A stretch of 64,000 nucleotides of DNA from Allosediminivita pacifica (GCF_003054175.1 NZ_QBKN01000002.1:1-64000); one strand, 5' to 3'. Shown: positions 9,201 through 20,100, counted from the first letter of the stretch. Numbers and translations: made by a program. The notes: generated by a model from the letters alone, not told the origin.

Positions 9201-10713
9201 GCGGCTGGTCTTCGTCACACAGGGCGCCGTCCTGACCGGCGACGGGCAAGACGCCATCGCAACGGGACAGGCCCCGCTGATCGGCGCGGCCCGCGTGGTG
9301 GCGGAAGAGCACCCGGAACTGGCGATCCGCATGGTGGATGCCGACCCGGCCTTGCCGCTGGCGGCAAGCGCAGGGTTGATCACGGCGCGGGCGCTGTCCT
9401 CCGATCCCGAGCCCGAGACCGCGCTGCGCGGTCAGACCTGGTTCCGGCCACGGCTGCACGCGATGCGGGGCATGCCCGCGCTGCGTACCGGCTTTTCGCT
9501 GCGGACGGATGGTGCCTACCTCGTAACCGGCGGTCTGAGTGCGCTCGGGCTGCGGGCGGCGTCGACCCTCGTGCGGGCGGGGGCCCGGCACATCGTGCTG
9601 CTGTCGCGCCGTCCGCTTCCGCCGCGCGCCGAATGGCGGCAGGCGGCAGGGCACCCCGAGACCGGCGCGCGGATTTCTGGGGTGCTGGCGCTCGAAGCGG
9701 CGGGCGCCACGGTCGAAACCGACGCCGTGGATGTGGCGGACGCGGAAGCCATGTCCGCATGGCTTGCCGTCCGCGACGACGAGATGCGCCCTGCGATTGC
9801 CGGTGTCGTCCACCTTGCAACAGGCTACGACACCCGGCTGGCCCTCGATACGGAGCAGACAGACTTCGCGCGGTCCATCGAAGCCAAGCTGACGGGCGCT
9901 GCGGTGCTTGATCGCCTGTTCCCTGAGCTCGATCTCTTAATGCTCTACTCATCGACCATGACCTTCCTGCCCCACCAGGGGCTTGCCGGATATGCTGCGG
10001 CCAACTGCGGGCTCGACGCGTTGGCCGCAGACCGGCGCGCCCGTGGGCAACACGCGCTGAGCGTGGCCTGGGGGCCCTGGAAGGGTCTTGGTCGCGCGCG
10101 GCTCGACCACGTGGCCGACGAGTTCGAGGCGCGGGGCGAGCTGTCGCTCGAGGCCGCGGAGGGCGATGCGCTGCTCGGGCACCTGCTGTCGCGCGATTTC
10201 GGCGCGACGGTGTCCTGCGTCCGCATGGACTGGCCGCGCTATGCCGCGGAACGCGCCGGGCGCCCCTTGCAGCTTTTCTCGGGGCTCATCCCGCAGGAGG
10301 GCCGCACCGCGTCCACCGGCCCGGCCTTCGCCGATCTGTCCGGGCCCGAACGGCGCGCGGCCGCAGAGCGTTTCGTGCCCGAGGCCATCGCCCGTGTGCT
10401 GTCGCTCGGCACTACGCTGCCCGATCTCGACCGGCCGCTGGGGCATCTCGGGCTGAACTCGCTCATGGCGATTGAGCTGCGCAATGCGCTGGAAAAATCC
10501 GTCGGGCGACCGCTATCGGCGACGCTCGCCTGGAGCTACCCGACCGCCCGCGCCCTGATCGGGCACCTTGCCGATGACGCGCCCGAGGCCACCTCCCCGG
10601 GCCGCACTGCCGCCAAGAGCGATCAGACGGACGACCTGTCGCGCGGCCTCGCCGAGCTAGCCGAGATGTCCGACGAAGAGGCGCTTGAAGCGCTGATGGG
10701 GGGCGCGCTGTGA
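6226..10713 (+). CDS. PKS A: KS-AT-KR-ACP, probable first module
   Basis: A 1495-residue modular polyketide synthase. Domains are KS (about 10-430; Cys177 in DTACASSL, HGTGT and NIGHAEGAAG present), AT (about 528-815; Ser624 in GHSMGE, VASH at the specificity position), a KR structural half, KR (about 1094-1300; Ser in LYSST, Tyr1256) and ACP (Ser1412 in LGLNSL). The product of the step should be a beta-hydroxyacyl chain. I chose the GTG at 6226 because AGGTG lies about 8 nt upstream; an ATG at 6196 is the alternative. There is no N-terminal docking helix, which fits a first module. Oddities: the KS has its Cys, not the Gln of decarboxylating loaders, so the starter is unknown; the ACP has Asn-Ser in place of Asp-Ser; VASH leaves the extender choice open. 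Confidence 0.95.
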   Translation: MSLRTDPSRSVAIIGMACRFPGAAATPAAFWDLLTEGRTAVGTIPSDRMDVDRLYDESASRITSRYGGYLDSIDQFDAGFFHVSPREAARMDPQQRLILETGWEAMEDGGLPAARLSGRRIGVYVGQWLSDFESRLLADPEISDFEMTVGSGRYTTAGRLSHLLNLQGPSLTLDTACASSLTAVHLAVQSLRSGECDMAFAGGVNVILNPHITVAYSGAGMMAPDGRCKFCDAGADGYVRSEGAGMLLLKRLDRALEDGDRIHAVIRGSAINNDGDTSGSFGRPSRAGQQALIAAAVADAGVVPSEVGYVEAHGTGTRTGDPEELAALAAVLGPGRATPLRVGSVKTNIGHAEGAAGIAGLIKAVMAAKTGTIPASLNFETPTPAFDWASEPVEVAASRVDWTDERRIAGVSGFGIAGSNAHIVVQNAPMPAKEPASDRHLRVPVLPISADSDAALRALALRHAERIEALADTSLAGYCAAAASRRSALGFRAAFAGSDRARLVAALRTFGEGGAAAITGRAPTRGAPCVIMVAPGQGGQWTGMARRLLERESVFRDAITECEQALADLVDWSLTEQIALDKGAPGWRLDRIDVIQPTLTALAIGYARLWSALGLQPAGVVGHSMGEVAAAAVSGRLSVSDAMRVVVNRSALMARTSGQGGMALVELVGDALEQCLAPHAGALCVGAYNSPRTSVVSGETGALEKLLCDLEKDGIFRRRIRVDVASHGPQMAALSGALSAALQGIAPQAATLPMYSTVTGRPADGQSLEAGYWARNLCDPVRFTDAVGAALDEGPAAFVELGPNPVLLTSIEQILDARDLSAVLAASERRDRPAEEVIAESIAGLWVAGVEVDWSAYAPTPAGEVPLPLYPWQRERHWHEAAELRPRSAAGTVPQLPEETRALLHEIRWEAAPAPAGAEVAGDWIVIGADIAACEAIAAALPGACCATLGEAPKVLAETQTAGVIVIAPEADAGFLPVQILQALKQGAMSGLRLVFVTQGAVLTGDGQDAIATGQAPLIGAARVVAEEHPELAIRMVDADPALPLAASAGLITARALSSDPEPETALRGQTWFRPRLHAMRGMPALRTGFSLRTDGAYLVTGGLSALGLRAASTLVRAGARHIVLLSRRPLPPRAEWRQAAGHPETGARISGVLALEAAGATVETDAVDVADAEAMSAWLAVRDDEMRPAIAGVVHLATGYDTRLALDTEQTDFARSIEAKLTGAAVLDRLFPELDLLMLYSSTMTFLPHQGLAGYAAANCGLDALAADRRARGQHALSVAWGPWKGLGRARLDHVADEFEARGELSLEAAEGDALLGHLLSRDFGATVSCVRMDWPRYAAERAGRPLQLFSGLIPQEGRTASTGPAFADLSGPERRAAAERFVPEAIARVLSLGTTLPDLDRPLGHLGLNSLMAIELRNALEKSVGRPLSATLAWSYPTARALIGHLADDAPEATSPGRTAAKSDQTDDLSRGLAELAEMSDEEALEALMGGAL

Positions 10714-13700
10714 CCGGGCACCAAGACACAATGGGCCGCGTTTCGGCGATCAAGCTGGCGCTAATGGCCCGCAAGGCACGCGAACAGGCGGGCAGCACGC
10801 TGGCCGCGGACCCGATCGCGATTGTCGGGATGGGCTGCCGCGTTCCCGGCGGCGCCACGACGCCCGAGAGCTTCTGGTCCTTCCTGCTGGACGAACGCGA
10901 GGCGGTCTCGCCGGTGCCTGCCGACCGCTGGGATGCGGCGCGCTGGCATGGCGAAGGCCCGGACGCCACCGGCAAGAGCGTGGCCGCGGGGGCTTCCTTC
11001 CTCGACCGGATCGACGGGTTCGACGCCGACTACTTCGGCATCCCCGCACGCGAGGCCGAGCAGATGGACCCGCAGCAGCGGCTGTTCCTCGAAGTGGCGA
11101 CAGAGGCGCTCGAGGATGCCGGCCTGCGGTTCGAGGACCTGCGGCAGACGCGGACGGGGGTCTTCGCGGCGAGCTATCACAACGACTACGCGCAGATGCT
11201 TTACCGCGACCCCGAGGCGATGGACCTGCGCACCCTGACCGGCACGCTGCACAGCGTTCTGGCCAACCGGCTGTCCTATCTCTTCGATCTGCGGGGCCCG
11301 AGCATCTCGGTCGATACGGCCTGTTCGGCCTCGCTGGTGTCGGTCCACATGGCCTGCCAGAGCCTGCGCACCGGCGAAAGCGATATTGCCCTGGCCGGCG
11401 GGGCCTCGGTCATGATCGCGCCGGAGCTCATGGTGGCCATGTCGCGGCTCGGGTTCCTGGCCCCGGACGGGCGGTGCAAGACCTTCGACGCGGGCGCGGA
11501 CGGGTTCGGACGTGGCGAGGGCGCGGGAGTGATCGTGCTGAAACGCCTTTCGGATGCTGTCGCCGACCGCGACCGGATCTGGGCCGTGATCCGCGGCTCG
11601 GCAGTCAACCAGGATGGCGAGTCGACGCTGCTGGCCGCGCCGAACGGCCAGGCGCAGGCCGCGCTGATCCGCGAGGCCGTGGCCGCCGCTCAGATCAGCG
11701 TGGACGACCTCGCATATATCGAGACGCATGGGACGGGCACCGCGCTTGGCGATCCGATCGAGGTCGATGCGATTGCCGCAAGCGTGGGTCGCAGCGCACC
11801 CGGACGGCCGGACTGCCTGCTGGGCGCGGTCAAGGCCAACATCGGCCATCTCGAGGCCGCGGCGGGGATCATGGGGATCATCAAGGCGGCGCTCGTGCTC
11901 GACCGGCGCGAGGTTCCCGCGCAGCCCAACTTCACGAAGCTCAACCCGCATATCTCGCTCTCGGGCACACGTCTGAAGATCGCCGACCGCAGGCAGCCAC
12001 TGCCGCAGACCCAGGGCGCGCCTGCCGCCGGGGTCAGCTCTTTCGGCGTCGGCGGCACCAACGCGCATGTCGTGCTCGAGGCCGCGCCCAAGGTGGGCGG
12101 CGTGGCGGCTGACGAGCCCGCGGGAGCGATCTGGACGCTGCCGATCTCGGCGCGTTCGCCCGAGGCCCTGACCGAGCTCGCCCAGCGCTGGCAGGAGGTG
12201 CTCGCCACCCCTGCCCCACCGCTCGCCGATCTCTGCTTCACCGCCGCCACGCGGCGCAGCCATCACGAGCAAAGGCTGGCCGTGACGGGTGTGAGCCGCG
12301 AGAATCTGGCTGCGCGTCTGGCGCGTCGCATCGCCGAAGGATCACCGAAAGCGGCCGCCCGGAAGCTGTGCCTCGTCTTCTGCGGTCAGGGACCGCAGCA
12401 CGCCGAGATGGCGCAGGATCTTGCCGCCTCGGACGCAGGCTTTGCCCGGCATCTCGACCTTTGCGATTCCGCGATCCGCGCCATCACCGGCTGGTCGCTG
12501 CTGGAAGAGCTGGCGCGCCCCGAGGTCGAAAGCCGGCTGGGGGAAACGGCGATTGCGCAGCCTGCGCTGGTCGCGCTGCAGACCGGCCTTGCCGACCTTC
12601 TGCAGCGGCGCGGATTTGCGCCCGACAGCGTGGTCGGACACAGCATCGGCGAGGTGGCCACCCTTCAGGCCGCCGGGATGCTGTCGCTGGACGAGGCACT
12701 GCGGATCGCCTGCCATCGCGGACGGATCATGCAGGACGCCGAAGGCACCGGCGGCATGGCCTCGGTCCCGCTCGACGCCAACGCGGCAGAGGTCCTGATT
12801 GCCGGGCACGCGCCCGAACTGAGCATCGGCGCGGTCAACGCGCCGGGTGAAACCGTGCTCTCCGGCCCGACCGACGCGCTGGAGGCGGCGCTGGCCGAAC
12901 TTGATGCGCGCGGCATCGACTATCGGCGGCTGCCGGTGCGCTACGCCTTTCACAGCGGGCAGATGGAAGGCTTCGACGCGCGGCTTGTCGAGGCGCTCGG
13001 CGTGATCGAATGCTCCGCCCCGCGCGGCGTGCGTGTGCTGTCGACGGTGACGGGGTCGGAGATCGACAAGGCCGGCGCCCGTCACTTCGCACGCGGCATC
13101 CGCGGCACGGTCCGCTTTGCCGAGGCGCTCGGCAAGTTGGCGCGGGACGGCGACATGGCCTTTGTCGAGATCGGGCCCCACCCTGTGCTCGGCGCCTCGG
13201 TCGCGACCTGCCTAGAGGATGCCGGGATTACCTCCGCCCCGATCCTGCCGAGCCTGCGCCGAGGCCAGCCCGCCGCCGCGACGCTCGCCGAGACCACGGC
13301 ACTGCTTTACGAGAGCGGTCACGACCCCGACTGGGCCGCGGTGCTTCCCGTATCGGGCAAGGTCACCTCACTTCCCCGCTATCCCTGGCAGGAAGAGCGC
13401 CACTGGCGGCAGGTGCGCGAGCCTGTGTCGACCACCGAAGGGCGTGACACCGGGCATCCGCTGCTGGGGGCGCGGCTGCCCATCGCGGCCGACGACATCG
13501 TGGTATTCGAAGGGGGGCCGGCGGACGGTGCGGAGTGGCTGCAAGATCACCGGATCTTCGGCCAGGCCATCCTGCCGGGAACCGCCGCCATGGAGCTTCT
13601 GGCCAGTGCCGCGAGACACGTTGCCGGGCCCGAGAGCAGCCTTTGCGAGTTCGCCATGCTCGCGCCCCTGCCCCTGCCCGAGGCCGGTACGGCAGCGCTG

Positions 13701-16700
13701 CGCTGGCAGGTCATCGCACGGTCGGACGGCGAAGACTGGCGGCTGAAGCTCGTGGTGCCCGGGACAGAGGGCAACCCGGCGCGAACCATTGCCGAGGGCC
13801 TGATCGTTGCTCGAAGCACTTCCGGGGCCGATGGGACTCCGGAGACACGGGAGCTGGATGCGTCAGATGCTGTGACGCCCGCGCGGGTCGACGCGCGCTT
13901 CGCGGCAGCGGGGGCGGAGTTCGGGCCGTCCTTCCGCCTGCTATCGGAGGTCCGCGCCCGCGACGGCATCGCGACGGGGCGCATCCGGCTTCGGGAAGCG
14001 GAGGGCTACCTGCTGCACCCCGCTGCGGTGGACGCCGGCGTTCAGCTGGCTGTCCTTGCGGCGACCGGTGACGAGACCTGGCTGCCCGTCGGAGCCGGAC
14101 GCGTCACCCTTTCCGGCACGGCGCCCGAGGGGGAGCTCTGCGCACGGGCCACCCTCTCTGGCCAAGCGCGTGACGGAAGCCTGACCGCAGACGTGACTTT
14201 CCGTGACGCGTCGGGACGGGTTCTGGCCGAGCTGGCGGGCCTGCGCTTTGCCAAGGCCGACCGCGCGTCTCTCGACACGGGCGCGTCCGACGCGCCGCAG
14301 GTTTACCGGACCATCTGGCAAGACCTGCCTTCGGCGCCCGTCCCCATGGCCACTGGCGGTGCGCTGCTCCTGGTCGGCCCTCAGGCGCCCTCCGACGCGC
14401 TGGCGAAGCACTTCGCACGGCTCGGGGCCGAGGCGCGGTGTGTCGCCGCTGAAGCAGCGGGAACGGAACTGACCAAGGCGCTCGACTGGCTCTGCACCGC
14501 GCCGGCACCGCGACGCATCGTCGACCTGTCATCGCTGGCAGATGAGGGCGCTCCCGCCAGCGCGGTCGGCGACGCGCTTGCGCGCCTGCAAGTCTTGCTG
14601 TCCCGCCCCTCGGGGCCGGTCAGCCTCTCCGTCGTGACCCGGGCAGCCTTTGCCACGGGACGCGAGGCAACGCCTTCCGACATCTCGATCACCGGCGCTG
14701 CCCTTCAAGGCTTCTACGCCTCGGCGGCGACCGAACATCCCGAATACGCGATCCGCAGCGTGGACCTCGAGCCCTCGGAGGAAGTGCCGGACCCCGCGCG
14801 CCTCGCCGCCGTGCTTCTCGACGAAAAGGCGCCGGCGCGTGTAGCGCTGCGTGGCGCTGCGCGGCTTCAGCCGATTTTGGAGGAGCTTGCGCCCGAAGTG
14901 CCGCAAGGCACGCGCGCCCTCTCGCGCGCCGAGGAACAGGGCATCGACGCGTTGCGCCTGGTTCCGGCAGCTACCCGCGCCCTCGTCCCCGGAGAGGTCC
15001 GCATCGCCGTGCGCGCCGCCGGGCTGAACTTCCGCGACGTGCTCGGCACGCTGGGCATGCTGGAGGGCCTTCAGCCGCCGCTGGGTGTGGAACTGGCCGG
15101 TGATGTCATCGAGGCGGCGGGCGACACTGGCGGGCTGCGGGTCGGCGAGAGGGTCTTCGGCTATGCGCCCGGTGCGCTTGCCGAAGAGATCGTGGCGCGT
15201 GCCGACCTTCTGAGGCCAATGCCCCCGTCGCTTCCCGACGATGTCGCAGCCGGGTTGACCGTGGCCTTCGGCACCGCGTTCTACGGGCTCGACCGGCTGG
15301 CCGGGCTCAAGTTGGGCGAAAGCGTGCTGATCCATGCGGGCATGGGCGGGGTTGGACAGGCGGCAATCCAGATCGCCCTGGCGCGCGGCGCGCGGGTCTT
15401 TGCCACGGCGGGCAGCGACGCGAAGCGCGCGGCCCTGCGCGACATGGGGGTCGAACTAGCGCTGAGCTCCCGCACGCTGGATTTCGAGGCCGAGGTCGCC
15501 GACGCGACAGACGGACGTGGCGTGGACGTCGTGCTGAACGCGCTCTCCGGAGCCTTCATTCCGGCAAGCGTGCGGTGCCTCGCGGAAGCCGGTTGCTTCC
15601 TGGAACTGGGCAAGCGGGACCTTCTGAGCAACGCCGACTTTGCGGCGCTGCGACCCGGGGGGCGCTACCACGTCTACGATCTCGGCACTCGGATCGAGGC
15701 CGATCCGGCGCTGCTTCACGACCTTCTGGACGAGATCCTTGAGGGGTTTGCGGAGGGGATCTACCACCCCTTACCGACGCGCTGCTTCAGCCTCGACCGC
15801 GCGTCGGATGCGATGCACTGGATGGCTGCGGCCCGGCATTCTGGCAAGATCGTTCTGCGCGTCCCCCCGCGCCCCGACATGCAACTTGGCGGCGATGCGA
15901 CCTACTGGATCACCGGCGGGCTCGGCGGGATCGGGCTGGAGACCGCACGCTGGCTGGCCGGTCTTGGCGCGCGTCACCTGATGCTGACGGGCCGCGGCGC
16001 ACCGGATGAGCCCGCGCGCACCGCGATCCGCGAGATAGAGGCCGCTGGTGCCACAGTGCATGTGATGAGCGCCGACGCGGGATCGGACGAGGACGTGGCG
16101 CGGGTGCTGGGCGTGATCGCGGCAGAGATGCCGCCGCTGCGCGGGATCGTCCATGCCGCGGGTGCGCTGCGCGACGGGCCGGTGGCCACCCGCACGTCCC
16201 AAGACCTTGCCGAGGTCTTTGGCGGCAAACTGCGTGGGGCGATGCTTCTTGACCGGAAGACGCGGCACCTGCCGCTGGATTTCTTCGTCCTCTATTCCGC
16301 CGCCGCAACCACGCTCGGCGCGCCCGGTCAGTCGCTCTATGCCGCCGCGAACGCGGGGCTTGATGCGCTGGCCGAAGCCCGGCGCCGCGAGGGACTGCCG
16401 GGCCTTGCCGTGGCTTGGGGGCTCTGGACGGGGGCCGGCATGGCTGCGCGGCTTGCCGGGGCAGGCACGGATACCTGGGGGCGGCGGGGACTGAAGGGGA
16501 TCGGGGCGGACAACGCCTTCGCACCTGTTTCGGCACTTCTGCGCGCGGCGACACCTGCAGCCATGGTCGCCGCAGTGAACTGGCGTCGGTTCGTCGCGGC
16601 CGCCCCTGCGGGCCTCGACCTTGCGCCCTTCCGTGCGCTTGCGGGCCCCGCCGAGACCTCTCCCGTCCGCCCTGCACCGTCCGTCCCGCGCAAGGACCTA

Positions 16701-17114
16701 CGCGCCCGCCTTGCCGGGCTCGACCGCGACGCGGCCTTGGCAGCGCTCGGCCGCGTGATCGACGAGGCCGCGAAGGACATCATCGGCCTTGGCTCCGCCG
16801 CCGATCTCGATCCCGGGCGGCCATTGAAAGAGGTGGGGCTGGATTCGCTCATGGCCGTCGAGCTGCGCAATGCGCTGGTGAGGCAAACCGGCCTCGACCT
16901 CTCGGCGACACTGCTCTTCGATTATCCGACCCCGGCAAGACTGGCCGAACACCTCGCCCCCCGGCTGGGCATCGCCGCGGCGCCTGCCGCCGCGCCCGCC
17001 CCGCAGCCCGACGACATGGACGGGCTTTCCGACACCGATCTCGAAGCCCTGCTGGAGGCCGAGTTGGCCCTTTCCGGCACCGACACCGCCGTAGCCCGAA
17101 GGGACCGCAGATGA
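10710..17114 (+). CDS. PKS B: KS-AT-DH-ER-KR-ACP, fully reducing module
   Basis: A 2134-residue module that extends and fully reduces the chain. A short N-terminal helical region precedes KS (about 36-460; Cys205 in DTACSASL). AT follows (about 552-845; GHSIGE and YAFH, malonyl-like). DH (about 916-1133) has His947 in DHRIFGQAILPG and Asp in HPAAVDAGVQ. ER (about 1409-1720) has the HAGMGGVGQAA cofactor loop. KR (about 1729-1930) has TGGLGGIG and Tyr1877. ACP Ser2046 lies in GLDSL. All catalytic residues are intact. The GTG start at 10710 overlaps the stop of PKS A by 4 nt (GTGA). The C terminus has an acidic helix (LSDTDLEALLEAEL), the usual PKS C-terminal docking element. Confidence 0.96.
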   Translation: MTGHQDTMGRVSAIKLALMARKAREQAGSTLAADPIAIVGMGCRVPGGATTPESFWSFLLDEREAVSPVPADRWDAARWHGEGPDATGKSVAAGASFLDRIDGFDADYFGIPAREAEQMDPQQRLFLEVATEALEDAGLRFEDLRQTRTGVFAASYHNDYAQMLYRDPEAMDLRTLTGTLHSVLANRLSYLFDLRGPSISVDTACSASLVSVHMACQSLRTGESDIALAGGASVMIAPELMVAMSRLGFLAPDGRCKTFDAGADGFGRGEGAGVIVLKRLSDAVADRDRIWAVIRGSAVNQDGESTLLAAPNGQAQAALIREAVAAAQISVDDLAYIETHGTGTALGDPIEVDAIAASVGRSAPGRPDCLLGAVKANIGHLEAAAGIMGIIKAALVLDRREVPAQPNFTKLNPHISLSGTRLKIADRRQPLPQTQGAPAAGVSSFGVGGTNAHVVLEAAPKVGGVAADEPAGAIWTLPISARSPEALTELAQRWQEVLATPAPPLADLCFTAATRRSHHEQRLAVTGVSRENLAARLARRIAEGSPKAAARKLCLVFCGQGPQHAEMAQDLAASDAGFARHLDLCDSAIRAITGWSLLEELARPEVESRLGETAIAQPALVALQTGLADLLQRRGFAPDSVVGHSIGEVATLQAAGMLSLDEALRIACHRGRIMQDAEGTGGMASVPLDANAAEVLIAGHAPELSIGAVNAPGETVLSGPTDALEAALAELDARGIDYRRLPVRYAFHSGQMEGFDARLVEALGVIECSAPRGVRVLSTVTGSEIDKAGARHFARGIRGTVRFAEALGKLARDGDMAFVEIGPHPVLGASVATCLEDAGITSAPILPSLRRGQPAAATLAETTALLYESGHDPDWAAVLPVSGKVTSLPRYPWQEERHWRQVREPVSTTEGRDTGHPLLGARLPIAADDIVVFEGGPADGAEWLQDHRIFGQAILPGTAAMELLASAARHVAGPESSLCEFAMLAPLPLPEAGTAALRWQVIARSDGEDWRLKLVVPGTEGNPARTIAEGLIVARSTSGADGTPETRELDASDAVTPARVDARFAAAGAEFGPSFRLLSEVRARDGIATGRIRLREAEGYLLHPAAVDAGVQLAVLAATGDETWLPVGAGRVTLSGTAPEGELCARATLSGQARDGSLTADVTFRDASGRVLAELAGLRFAKADRASLDTGASDAPQVYRTIWQDLPSAPVPMATGGALLLVGPQAPSDALAKHFARLGAEARCVAAEAAGTELTKALDWLCTAPAPRRIVDLSSLADEGAPASAVGDALARLQVLLSRPSGPVSLSVVTRAAFATGREATPSDISITGAALQGFYASAATEHPEYAIRSVDLEPSEEVPDPARLAAVLLDEKAPARVALRGAARLQPILEELAPEVPQGTRALSRAEEQGIDALRLVPAATRALVPGEVRIAVRAAGLNFRDVLGTLGMLEGLQPPLGVELAGDVIEAAGDTGGLRVGERVFGYAPGALAEEIVARADLLRPMPPSLPDDVAAGLTVAFGTAFYGLDRLAGLKLGESVLIHAGMGGVGQAAIQIALARGARVFATAGSDAKRAALRDMGVELALSSRTLDFEAEVADATDGRGVDVVLNALSGAFIPASVRCLAEAGCFLELGKRDLLSNADFAALRPGGRYHVYDLGTRIEADPALLHDLLDEILEGFAEGIYHPLPTRCFSLDRASDAMHWMAAARHSGKIVLRVPPRPDMQLGGDATYWITGGLGGIGLETARWLAGLGARHLMLTGRGAPDEPARTAIREIEAAGATVHVMSADAGSDEDVARVLGVIAAEMPPLRGIVHAAGALRDGPVATRTSQDLAEVFGGKLRGAMLLDRKTRHLPLDFFVLYSAAATTLGAPGQSLYAAANAGLDALAEARRREGLPGLAVAWGLWTGAGMAARLAGAGTDTWGRRGLKGIGADNAFAPVSALLRAATPAAMVAAVNWRRFVAAAPAGLDLAPFRALAGPAETSPVRPAPSVPRKDLRARLAGLDRDAALAALGRVIDEAAKDIIGLGSAADLDPGRPLKEVGLDSLMAVELRNALVRQTGLDLSATLLFDYPTPARLAEHLAPRLGIAAAPAAAPAPQPDDMDGLSDTDLEALLEAELALSGTDTAVARRDRR

Positions 17115-20100
17115 CGTCAGCCTCCGACCAGATGAAGCGCGCCCTGCACGAGATCCGCCGTCTGCGACGGGAACTCGAAGAAGCCACCCATCACCGTGCC
17201 GAGGCGGGCGCCGTGGCGATCGTCGGCGCGGGATTGCGGCTGGCCGGCGGCATCGTGGACCTGCCCGCGCTCGAAGAGGCGCTGGAAACCGGCCGCAACC
17301 TTGTCGGCCGCGTGCCGCCTGGCCGCTGGCGTCGCGAGGACCTGCCGGCGGACCTTGGAGAGGCCGCCGACCACGGCGCCTTCGTCGAGGACATCGACCA
17401 GTTCGGGCCCGAGTTCTTCGGCATTTCCGGCGCCGAGGCCGCCAGCATGGATCCGCAGCAGCGGCTGCTGCTGGAGGTGGGCTGGGAAGCGCTCGAAGAC
17501 GCGGGCCACGCACCGGACAGCTTCTCGGACCGGGCGCTCGGCATCTTCGTGGGCATGGCCAACAGCGACTATGGCCGAATGCTGCTTTCCGACATTCCCG
17601 CCATCGATCCGTATTTCACATCCGGGTCGTCGTTTTCGGTGGCCGCCGGACGGCTGGCCTATTTCCTCGGCGCCACGGGGCCGGCCATCTCGGTGGACAC
17701 GGCCTGTTCCTCGTCGCTGGTCGCTTTGCACCTGGCGCGGCGGTCGCTGGCCGCCGGCGAATGCGAGGTGGCACTGGCGGGCGGGGTCAACCTGATGCTT
17801 TCGCCCGAGGTGCACGTGAACTTCGCGCGCGCCGGGATGCTGGCGCCGGACGGGCGCTGCAAGACCTTCGACGCCGAGGCCGATGGCTACGTCCGGGGTG
17901 AAGGCTGCGTTCTGTTCACGCTGCGCCGGCTCGAGGATGCCTTGGCCGGTGGCGACCGCATCCTTGGCGTGATCCGGGGCAGCGCGGTGAATCAGGACGG
18001 CCGCAGCAACGGGCTGACCGCGCCGAACGGACCCGCGCAGGAGGCCCTGATCCGCGAGGCGCTGCACGATGCCGAAGTGGACCCCGAGGACGTCGGCTAC
18101 GTCGAGGCGCACGGAACGGGTACGAGCCTCGGCGATCCGATCGAGCTGAATGCCCTCGGGCGGGCCTACGGGCGCGACCGGCCGAACGCGGCGCCGCTGG
18201 TAGTGGGCTCGGTCAAGACCAACCTCGGTCATCTGGAGTCCGCCGCCGGGGCTGCTGGGGTGCTCAAGGCGCTTCTGGCGCTGCGGTCGGGACGCATTCC
18301 CGCGCACCTGAACTTCGGCAGGCCAAACCCGCACATCGCATGGCCAGCCATGTCGCTGCGCGTGCCGGCCAAACCCGTGGACTGGCCCGAAGGTGCAGAA
18401 CGCATTGCCGGGGTCAGTTCATTCGGGTTCAGCGGCACGAATGCGCATCTGATCCTCGGCGCCGCGCCGGAGGTCCCTGCGGCGGCGCCCGAGACCGGGC
18501 TGCCCTGCCACCTGTTCACCCTTTCGGCAAAAACCGACACCGCCTTGCGGACGCTTGCCGCGCGCACGGCGACTGCGGCTTCGGTTTCCAACGCACGGAT
18601 CGCCGACATCTGCCACACGGCGAACGCGGGTCGGGCCAAGATGCCTCACAGGCTGGCCCTGGCGGTGCGAGACGCTGACGAACTGGCTGCGACCCTCGGG
18701 GGTTTTGCGGCGGGCCAGAGGGGAGCGGGCCTGCGCTCAGGCCTTGCCCAGACCGGCCGAAAACCCAAGGTGGCCTTTCTCTTCACCGGCCAGGGCGCGC
18801 AGCATCCCGGCATGGGACGCGCGCTCTACGAGACCCAGCCGGTCTACCGCGAGGCGATCGACGCCTGCGCGCGCGCACTAGGCGACGCGATCCCCGGCGG
18901 GCTGGACGCCGCGCTTCACGAGGCGGAAGACGCCTCTCTCATCCGCGCGCCGGGGATCGCGCAGCCCGCGCTATTCGCCCTCGAATACGCGCTGGCGCGG
19001 CTCTGGATGTCCTTCGGCCTGCGGCCCGACGCGCTTTGCGGTCACAGCCTGGGTGAAATCGTGGCGGCGACCATCGCGGGTGTGATGCCGCTCGAGGATG
19101 CGCTCGCACTGGTGGTTGCCCGCGGACGCCTGACCGCACGCGTTGCAGAGGACGGCATGATGGCAAGCGTCTTTGCCCCGCGCGAGGCGATCGAACCGCT
19201 GCTTGCCGGTGCCGAACGGGTCGGGATCGCCGCCCTGAACACGCCGCGCAACCATGTGCTGAGTGGACCTGCGCCGATGCTTCAGGCCATCCTCGACCGC
19301 CTCAGGGCCGAGGGTATCCGCGTCGAGCCGCTCCAGATCGCCTTTGCAGCGCATTGTCCGCTGGTCGATCCGATCCTGGGCGAGTTCCGCGAGGCCGCGC
19401 GCCAGATTCAGTACTCTCCTCCGAAAATCCCGCTCGTGTCGAACCTCACCGGCGGCTTCGCGCCCGAGAGCCTTGCCTCGGCACGGCACTGGGTCGAGCA
19501 CCTGCGCCAGCCGGTCCGCTTCTCGGATGGGATCGCGACCCTGCTCGACGCGGGGATCACTCATTTCGTCGAGATCGGGCCGCATCCCGTGCTCTCGACC
19601 ATGGCGTCCGAGTGCGCCGAGCTTTCCGGGCGCCCACTTCCCACCGTGCTGCCGTCGCTGCGCCGTGACGGCGAACCCGGACGAGAACTTGCCGAGAGCC
19701 TTGGGCAGCTTTTCGTGGACGGGGCGCCCGTCGATCCCGATGCGCTGCAGCCCGCTGGCGGCGCACGGAAGGTGTCGCTGCCGACCTATCCTTTTGAGCG
19801 GAGCCGCCACTGGCACCCGAGCGCGCGTCCCGGCGGCCGGCGTTCGGATCTGGCGCCCGATGCCCGCTGGTCGCGGATCGCGGCAAAGCTTGCACGCGAG
19901 GCGGAGCGCGGCCCGCTCGGCTTCGACGCCGCCGCCTGTCCAAGCGGCTGGGAAGCTCTGGGCGAGCTGACCCGGGCGCGTGTGGTTTCGCTGTTTATGG
20001 AGGCAGGCCTCTTCGGCGAGGCGGGTGCGCAGGCAACGCTGCGCGAGGTGGTGGGTGCCCTGCGCGCCCGGCCGGATTTCGAGCAGCTCGTGGAGCGTTG

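Noticed and set aside
7963-9813. Long minus-strand frame of 616 codons opposite PKS A
   Set aside because: It lies antisense to intact AT and KR domains and has an Arg/Gly/Ala/His-rich composition typical of high-GC antisense frames.
16415-17110. In-frame upstream extension of PKS C
   Set aside because: It overlaps the KR and ACP of PKS B in another frame. The ATG at 17111 overlaps the PKS B stop exactly as at the other junctions and begins a docking coiled coil.
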